Source: Mesotaenium endlicherianum (lineage: Eukaryota; Streptophyta; Zygnematophyceae; Zygnematales; Mesotaeniaceae). From it: DNA of 64,000 nt. Positions 56,870-64,000 of this stretch are shown here, piece by piece. The position numbers and the translations under genes are program-made. How positions within the stretch are numbered: position 1 is the first letter of the stretch; the number at the start of each line of letters is the position of its first letter. The notes beneath the pieces are model-generated. The model saw nothing but the letters and a program-made list of their open reading frames with translations. It had not been told where the DNA came from and searched no databases. Location: positions 368,063 through 432,062 of the forward strand of contig WELA01008001.1 in assembly GCA_009602735.1 (NCBI GenBank). The letters run 5' to 3'.

Positions 56870-59477
56870 AGTCTGGGGAAGCTCTAGCTTGATAGCAACT
56901 GGGTTGACTTGCTAGATTATCTTGAAGGGTCCCAAATACTTGGGAGAGAACTTGCTGCCGGCAGGCCAATTGTTAAGGGAAATGTTCATGGATGATAGGA
57001 ACACTGCGTCGCCCACTTTATATGTATTTTCTCTTCTAGCCCTGTTTGCCAATTTTGCTTGAGCACCTTGCACGTATTGTAGTGCTTTTGTGGCTGCTGC
57101 AAGGGCTTCTTCTGATGTCTCAAATAAATGTGCCGCTAGAGGTACTTCATTGTGGCCAGCCGTAAAGCTCAGCGGCGTGGTCGGATGGAAGCTATAGTTG
57201 AGGAAGAATGGGGACTCTTGGATAGAGGCCTGCGTTGTGTTGTTGTAGGCAAACTCCAAGGGGGTCAAGTACATGTCCCAATCTTGCTCCAGAGTAGACA
57301 TGTAGGCCTCTAGAGAGGTCTTGAGAGTATGATTCATACGCACTGTTTGTCCATTCGAGTGCGGGTGTTAGGTAGTGAATATATCCAGCGATGTACCCAA
57401 GTTCTTGAAGAGATATTTTCAAAAATGACGTGAATCTTGGGTCGCGATCAGACACTATTCTTGATGGCAGGCCATGTAATCGGAATATATTGTCAAAAAT
57501 GAGTCTTGCTCACTGGGGTGTTGTAACCTTGGTCGTTGTTGGGCTAAAATGAGCCATCTTTGTCCACCACTGTTAATATTGTATAATGGCCGCGTGGTGT
57601 CATTGGCTATGGCCGCGTGGTGTCATTGGCAAGTCCCCGATGAGGTCCATGGAAATGTCTCTCCATTGTCTCTTGGGGATTGGTAGTGGTCGAAGAATTC
57701 CTCCCGCCTTTTGTGATGGTCGTTTGATTCTTTGGCATATGTCGCAGCTCTTGCAACACTTCTTGACTTGGTTAGACATTCCTGGCCAGCAATAAGTCCT
57801 TGCGAGCACGCCCGTGGACTATAATATTCCAAAGTGACCTCCAAGTGGGTTGTTGTGTGCTTCTAGAAGTAACAAGAGTCGTAGCTCTTGATTATTAGGC
57901 ACGCATCTCTGTCCCGTGTCTTGTCTCACCTAATACTTTCCTTCTTGCTTTTTGTGTGGGTCAAGGGCTGCCTCGCCATTCGTGTAGCAACAGTCCGCAT
58001 CATAGGCGGCAGAAAATTGAGCTTCCAGATCGATACTCAGGGATGTCATCACTGCATTCAATTGCAGTCTTGAGAGGGGGTCAGCCGGGTTCGTCTTGCC
58101 GGGCTGGTACTGAATCGTGCTGTTGAATTGTTGCAAGTATTCACTCCATCTTGCTTGTCTCCGTGAGAGATACGGCTGCGTTTGGAGGTGCTTCAACGCC
58201 TCGTGGTCCGTAGTGACCAGCACCTTGCGTCCTTCAACGTAGCTGCGCCAAACCACGAACTCAAAATGTCCATATCTTGTCTTGAATGCCGTCTTCTCTA
58301 TGTCCGGATTTGCGATGCAAATCTGGTGGTAGCCGCTCTGTAAGTCAATCTTCGTGAAGTACTTGGCTCCACTCAGCCGGTCCATTAGCTCATCCATGCG
58401 CGGCAGCGAGTATCAATTCTCGATGGTGATCTTGTTGAGGGCGCGATAGTCCACACACATCCTCAAAGTACCGTCTTTCTTCTTGACAAATAGCACCGAG
58501 GCTCCAAATGGCGACTTGCTAGGTCAAATGAAGCCGTGGTCCAGTAGCTCTTCAATTTGCTTCTTGACTTCGTCTAGCTTTGTGTATGACATCTTGAACG
58601 GTAGGCCGAGAGATGGGCTTGCTTCCGGGCTCCAACTCTATCTTGTGGGCTACGACTCTCTTGGAGGGTAGGCCCTTGGGCAATTCCGGGGAGAATACTT
58701 AGGGTATCTCCTTGGGTATGGGGCTGCCTTCTTGACTCTCCATGTCTTTCTTGATGTCTTTTGGCGTGAACAAGGCCAAAAGAAGCTCGTGTCCCTTTCT
58801 TACAAGTCTCTTGAGTTGGAGGGCAAACAATAGTATCTTGTGTGCCGGCTCCATGATATCTTGGATCTGGATATTCTGGATTGCACGCAAAATACAGATT
58901 TTCGAAGTGATGGCGTTCTTGATCTTGATGTTACTGTCTCTCCAATCCACTTGGGGGTTGTGCTTGGTCAACCAAGGCGTCCCTAGGATGACGTCGTACT
59001 TGCCCAATTGCATGGGGGAGAACACTACTCTATCTTTGAAGGACTTGATAGAGAGTGCCAAGGGGTACGTCTTCTTGGAAGGGGAAGTATAGGAGAATCC
59101 GTCGGGCATCATAATCTCCTCGTCGTGGTGAAGAGTGTGCATAGTAGTACCATGTTTAGTCACTAATGGCAAACTCTGCAGCAATGAGGTTGCCTTGAGC
59201 TCCGTTATCCACCAAGATGTGGACCTTCTCTCCTCCAAGGTAGCCTCTCAAAGTCATAGGGGTTGGAACGTCATCTTCAACGAGGGTCTGCACTTCACTT
59301 GGCTTGTTGTCTTCTCGTAAAGTGGGCCTTGGGGTGGTAGGCTCCTGGCCTACCGGCGCTGTCCGTTTTTTGACAACTTTTTGGGGCACGAGAGTGCACG
59401 ATGGCCCTTTTCCTTACAATAGAAGCATAGTCCAACAGTCATGAGAGCTTCTTTTTCAGCCGGGGAGAGTCTTGCTT

Positions 59478-60021
59478 TCACTCCTTGCTGGTTTCTTGCA
59501 TCATAAGTGTCATTGGAGGGTCTTCCACTCTTCCGGGCAGTCGGGGGGTCCCTTTTAATGACTCAAATTTCCATGGGTGTGGGTCCAGATTCAGATGTGG
59601 AAGGGACTGCGTACACCCGCGTCGCCGGTGCCCGTGAAGATGAAGGCAACTAATGCTTGAAATCCAAGGTATCCACCTTTTGGGCCACTTCAATGATCTT
59701 TGAGAAGTCCGTCACGTCGCGTAATTCCACTTCCTTTGCCACCTTGGGCTTGAGGCCAGACACATAGCGATCAATCTTCTCCTCGAGCGACATGTTGGGG
59801 ATCTCAAGAGTGAGATCATGAAATCTGGATGTATATTCTCGAACGGACAATGTTTGCTTGAGATGGCGAAGATTTTCTCGAACAATTTTCTCCACATTGA
59901 TGGGCATGAATAGCTTCTGGAGGGCTTCACAAAAATCCACCCATCTTGGATATGATGGTTGTAAGGTCAAAGGTTTATAAAGTGCATTTTTGAGTTCAAT
60001 GGAAGTACGTTTTGATTGCAT
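59478..60021 (-). pseudogene. Family-2 gag region (fossil)
   Basis: Encodes the gag capsid-type segment (WVDFCEALQKLF, YTSRFHDLTLEI, IDRYVSGLKPKVAKEV) followed by a basic region. It is the 5'-most recognisable part of this copy. Confidence 0.8.
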
Positions 60022-60130
60022 AGAAGTGTAGAGCGCATTTTTGTGGTCATTTTGGTATAAAGTTTATTCATAGAAGTGTATAGTGCATTTTTTTGGTCAT
60101 TTTGATATAAAGTTCATCGAATTTGGTTAA
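60022..60130. repeat. Two-copy tandem repeat of about 52 bp
   Basis: CATAGAAGTGTAGAGCGCAT and CATAGAAGTGTATAGTGCAT each lead a unit ending in TATAAAGTT. It lies at the boundary between the family-2 and family-4 elements and may be part of either LTR. Confidence 0.7.
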
Positions 60131-60764
60131 GTATTGAGAGAGTTTTGGATCTCCAAAGTTTAATTAGTTTTGAGGTCGGTTGACGACTGTCCTTAATTCG
60201 CGATGAGCGCAACCGTCGGATGGACCAACACCGTCGAGCGATCTGGGCCGTTAGAGTGAATTCGAACCTTCACGTAATTTCGGCTGACGCGGAGTGCCGA
60301 CCAAGTCAATTTACCTGGAAGTTTCGGATTAGCCTAGCGCGTTTAAGTTAGTATATTCCAGATATTTTGATGCATGCATGTGGAAGACAAATTGACCCGA
60401 CACGTCAAATGAGACTGATCTGGCTTACTCACAAATACTGTGGAAGGGACGGTTTGACAAACACTTAGGAAAATCCGTTGCTAAGCGGCCCTCCCGTCTA
60501 GAGAAGAGGACTTAGGTCAGAAAACTATAAATAGGCATAACTACTTCATTTCTTATTAGTTTTCACTTATATAAATTTCTACGGAATTGTAATGACGAGG
60601 CCTTACATCCTACATCATTTTTAAGCAGTCTCTTGATACTCAAAATGTTGAGCATTTTTCCTAAGCTTTCTTAGTGATATGCCGCTGCACTCCTTAGTAT
60701 GATTGCAACTAGTTCTTTTCCTCGTGAGTTTCTACGCTTCCATTAGGGCACTCTGCCCCTTTCA
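60079..60764 (+). repeat. Family-4 5' LTR
   Basis: Its right end (CCTTTCA) is fixed by the primer site two bases downstream. The left end is uncertain; a TG at about 60,079 is a candidate. Contains a TATA box. Confidence 0.55.
60525..60534 (+). promoter_or_regulatory. TATA box in the family-4 LTR
   Basis: CTATAAATAG, a canonical plant-type TATA box, lies about 240 bp before the LTR end and so would place the transcript start near 60,560. Confidence 0.65.
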
Positions 60765-60766
60765 TC

Positions 60767-60778
60767 TGGTATCGAAGC
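60767..60778 (+). promoter_or_regulatory. Family-4 primer-binding site
   Basis: TGGTATCGAAGC, close to the initiator-Met tRNA complement TGGTATCAGAGC, two bases after the LTR. Confidence 0.7.
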
Positions 60779-60800
60779 AGGACTTGTTTGCATATTATAT

Positions 60801-61760
60801 TATGGAGTCGCAGTCGGCAGCTGGAGGAGGCGAACATGTTAAGCATGTTGTGTGCGCGGGGCAACAAGCAGCACCAACAATGACCAAAGAGCAACAAGAA
60901 ATGCAGGCGATGGTAAGGCAATTGGAGGAGAAGTCTACGCCCAATTTCAACAAAATATGCGCGTCGACGTGGAGAGGATGGTGCGAGTTGTTGTTGAGAA
61001 TGTTTCTTTGACGACTTCGGCACCTACACCCGTTGTACCACCAATTCATGTTAACCCAGTGGTGCAACCAATTATTCCACTCGCATCGGGAGTGCGTGCG
61101 CCTAAGCCTGAAGTGTATACTGGAGAGCGTGGATCGCCGCCTGTTCATCAATGGATTTTTGAAGTGAAGAAATTTGTGGAATATTCCGCACTCACGCTCG
61201 ACATGCAAGTCGCCTTCGTTATTACCTTGTTAAAGAAGAGTGCTGGAGCTTGGTATGAGCGAGAGGAGCAGCTGTCTGGAGTTCCTCCTACTGTTGATCA
61301 GCTCTTTGAAGGCTTGAAGTGGCAATTTCAACCTATTGCACCCAAGGCTACAGCTCGAGATCTATTGGTGCGCCTTCGTCAAAAGGGAGGGAGCGTTCAG
61401 GAGTATGTTTCGCGCTTCAACGAGCTGGTGCTTCAATGTCCATCCATGCACGAGTTGGAGACGATGGACAAGTTCAAGAGGGGACTCAAGCCAACTGTGG
61501 CCAAGGACGTGGCGCTTAAGGACCCTACCAGTCTTGGAGAAATGGTGGTATTGGCAAGAAGGGTCGACGCTGTGGAGTATAGTCAAAGACAGTGGGGCAG
61601 CCACAACTTTGATGGACATCAACAATTTGGATCTCAAGCGCTAAGCACAAGTGGTCAAGGTCCAGTACCTATGGAATCGGGACTTGTCTAGAACCAACGC
61701 AGGCAACAGAATTACAAGCCGAGAGGACCCTGCTATAATTGTGGCAAGCTTGGGCATCTG
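60801..61760 (+). pseudogene. gag: Family-4 gag region with zinc knuckle (fossil)
   Basis: Gag begins near the ATG at 60,801. Capsid-type segments are seen (VHQWIFEVKKFVEYS, YVSRFNELVLQC, FKRGLKPTVAKDV), followed by CYNCGKLGHLARDC just before 61,775. The related segment KPKVAKEV in family 2 shows common ancestry. Broken in a few places. Confidence 0.85.
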
Positions 61761-61769
61761 GCTCGAGAC

Positions 61770-63999
61770 TGTCGTGTGAAGGCGAAGCAACCTCAGCAAT
61801 AGAAAAAAGGAGGACGCCAGTAAGTAGTTCTGGGGTGTCTACTGGCGTGAAGAAGGAAACTCACAAGGAGGTTATCCCCAGGAGCCTGCCGAGAAGCAAA
61901 GGACGAGACGTTGACAAGTCTATCATCGTGGAAGGAGTAGTCGACGGCAACAAGGCGAAGTGTATGGTCGACAGTGGCGCAAGCGCAAACTTTGTGCACA
62001 AGAAGCTGGTGAAAGAGTGGCAAATCCCTGTGCACAAGCGTTATGAGCCTAAGGAGGCAATTTTGGCGAAGGGGCAGAGACTCAAGTGTGGTGCACCTAC
62101 GGAAGCTATTCACGTGGAAGTAGCGGGGCACCAGAGTAGGGAAGTTATAGAGCACGCAGAGCTGGGTCACCATGAGGTGATATTGGGCCGAACATGGCTC
62201 AGAATAGCCAACCCTCAAGTGCACTGGAGCACAGGACAAGTGAAAGTCCAAGGGCGTGATGGTCGAATGGAGACGGCGAAACAGGTGGAAATAACTACGA
62301 CCGCAAGTAACTGTCTTTTGTCGGGCCTGCAAGTTAAGAAGCTATGCAGGGCGAATCAGGTGAAGGAGATGTACCTTGTTTTGGTGGCCCTGGCCAGGTC
62401 ATCAGATGGAGCAAGCGTGAATCCTAACAGCGTTGGCAAATGTACATCGCCGGAGGAGCAAGTAGTGGTGTCTGATCCCCTTGCTCAGAAGGAGCAGAGC
62501 CCAACTGCTCAAGAGAAGATTCCTGTGGAGATGCCTGCCCACATTAAGGCGCTTTTGGAGGAGTTCAAGTGCGTTTTTCCTGAGAAGCTACTTGCAGGAT
62601 TACCTCAACAGTGCGCTATGGAGCACAAGATCGAGTTGAAACCAGGGAGCAAGCCATCAGTGGGACCCGCCTATCAACAATCATTTGCGGAGTTGGATGA
62701 GTTGAAGAAGCGGCTGACAAAGTTATTGGAGTGGGGATTCATCCGACCCAGCGAGTCTCCATTTGCAGCGCCAGTCTTATTTGTGAAGAAGAAGGATGGG
62801 TTCATGAGAATGAGACGTTCAGAAGACTGCTTTCAGGATTCGCTATGGTTTATTTGAGATCATGCCTTTTGGGTTGACTAATGCACCTGCTACATTCATG
62901 GGACTCATGAATAGTATCTTCAGACCCTATTTGGACCAGTTTGTGGTGGTATTTTTTGACGACATCTTGACCTATTCGAAGACCTTGGAGGAGCATGTGG
63001 AGCATCTGAGGAAGGTGTCGGAGGTCTTGAGAGACCAGAAGCTGTATGGTAAGATGAGCAAGTGTGACTTCTGTTTGAAGGAGGTCGAGCTTCTTGGGCA
63101 CATAGTGGGAGCTGAAGGAGTCAAGGTGGAGCAGACAAGGTGCAAGCAGTCAGAGATTGGCCGGTACCTGCTGATATTCATCAACTCAGGAGCTTCCTTG
63201 GCATGGCAAATTATTATCGATGTTTCATTGAAGGATTTGCCAAGGTGTGTGCACCGCTCACGGACATGTTGAAGAAGCAGAAGAAGTGGCTATGGGGTGA
63301 CAAGGAGCAGAAAGCTTTCAAGAAGATTAAGGAGCTGTTGACACAGGCACCTGTGTTGGCAATTGCAAGTCCAGAGCTTCCTTTCACCATCATCACAGAC
63401 GCATCAAACTTTGCTGTGGGAGCCATTGTTCTCCAGGACCAAGGCAAAGGATTGCAACTTGTGGCGTATGAGAGCAGGAAGTTGAGTTTTGCTGAGCAGA
63501 ACTATGCAGCACACGAGCGGGAGATGTTGGCTATCATCCAAGCTTTGAAAATTTGGCGATGTGAACGGCCTAAAGGTGTTTGTCAAGATCGACCACAAGA
63601 GCTTGGAGAAGTTTATGACGCAACCAACACCAAGACAAGCAAGGTGGAAGGGGTTTTTGCAACAGTTGGACCACAAAATTCAGTACTAACCTGGGAAGAT
63701 CAACCCTGTAGACGCTTTATCTAGGAGGTGTGACCTTGCAGCTATCTCAATCATCAAGGAAAGTATGGACTTCAAGAAGAAGCTTTAGAAAGGTTATGAG
63801 GAGGACCCAGAGTTTGCTGATGGTGGAGCAGCTGAGTCCAACTCGAGTATGCAGAAGAAGGACGGCATATGGTATTATGGTGCTTCCAAGAGTGTGGTGG
63901 TACCTGACATCAAGGAGCTACGCGACCTACTACTTGCGAAGCATCTTGACTGCTTACATGCTGGACACTTTAGAAGTGAGAAGACGGCAAGCGTGCTGA
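61770..63999 (+). pseudogene. pol: Family-4 pol region: protease, RT, RNase H, integrase start (fossil)
   Basis: Protease: CMVDSGASANFVHKKLV. Reverse transcriptase: [30 protein letters not shown] and [12 protein letters not shown]. RNase H: TIITDASNFAVGAIVL and AAHEREMLAIIQALK. The last 60 bases encode the first half of the integrase H2C2 zinc motif (LDCLHAGHF). Several breaks. Confidence 0.88.
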
Positions 64000-64000
64000 A

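Larger units (their letters stand above)
55205..60021 (-). mobile_element. Ty3/Gypsy family 2, second copy (fossil)
   Basis: Minus-strand element. From low to high coordinate: 3' LTR (about 55,205-55,694), purine tract and 3' region (55,695-56,460), chromodomain (56,462-56,869), integrase (about 56,912-57,845), RNase H and reverse transcriptase (about 57,930-58,700), protease (about 58,900-59,390) and gag (about 59,480-60,021). It supplies the uninterrupted reference for the 3' region where the first copy is split by the virus island. No 5' LTR was recognised at the high-coordinate end. Many breaks; old. Confidence 0.85.
60079..64000 (+). mobile_element. Family-4 Ty3/Gypsy element, truncated by the window edge (fossil)
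   Basis: Plus strand: LTR to 60,764, primer site at 60,767, gag (about 60,801-61,691) with a CCHC knuckle just after, protease (about 61,960), reverse transcriptase (about 62,650-63,250), RNase H (about 63,290-63,560) and the start of integrase at the window edge. Several breaks are present. The second LTR is outside the window, so age cannot be estimated. Confidence 0.88.

Overview
The window looks like part of a large, repeat-rich eukaryotic nuclear genome. There are spliced genes with GT-AG introns, chromodomain Ty3/Gypsy retrotransposons with initiator-Met-like primer sites, microsatellites and sharp changes of base composition. A green-lineage host (alga or seedless plant) would fit, because endogenous giant-virus DNA and this style of chromovirus are both known there. 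Nothing in the sequence proves the lineage. No rRNA, tRNA or CRISPR array was recognised.

Layout. (1) 1-12,726: fairly GC-rich host DNA. It holds a possible degraded spliced gene (1,766-2,492), a three-exon F-box/leucine-rich gene (2,747-4,603, +) and exons of a tRNA 2-thiouridylase (MnmA/TRMU) gene on the minus strand (about 5.5-8.9 kb), all embedded in low-complexity sequence. (2) 12,727-13,415: the 3' LTR and adjoining tail of a Gypsy element (family 2). (3) 13,416-43,910: an AT-rich island with relics of nucleocytoplasmic large DNA virus (giant virus) genes. These are a D5-like primase-helicase (one long copy and one partial copy), a MutS7-type mismatch-repair gene with a C-terminal HNH domain, an ATP-dependent polynucleotide ligase, a TFIIS-like zinc ribbon, a glycine-rich repeat protein and Cys-rich unknowns. 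Two LTR retrotransposons later landed inside it: a family-5 element at 16,535-22,237 and a family-1 Gypsy at 25,739-34,506 that sits inside the MutS gene. (4) 43,911-48,548: the family-2 Gypsy element resumes, in the same orientation and within about 5 bp of where it stopped at 13,415. The virus island therefore appears to sit inside a retrotransposon. (5) 48,549-55,107: family-3 LTR sequence, a large minisatellite of palindromic units, and scrambled family-1 fragments. (6) 55,205-60,021: a second family-2 copy (minus). (7) about 60,079-64,000: a family-4 Gypsy element (plus) that runs off the window.

How the parts relate. Most of the window is a nest of fossils, and the host genes lie at the left edge only. 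The viral genes cover DNA replication (primase-helicase), DNA joining (ligase), repair (MutS7) and transcription elongation (TFIIS), a coherent informational gene set of one virus lineage. All but the TFIIS-like gene are visibly broken. Order of events inferred from nesting: the family-2 Gypsy element inserted, then viral DNA entered it, then the family-5 and family-1 elements entered the viral DNA. The two family-1 LTRs differ at about two dozen of 720 positions, so that last insertion is the younger layer. At least two single-N joins flanked by duplicated sequence show that parts of the assembly need care.
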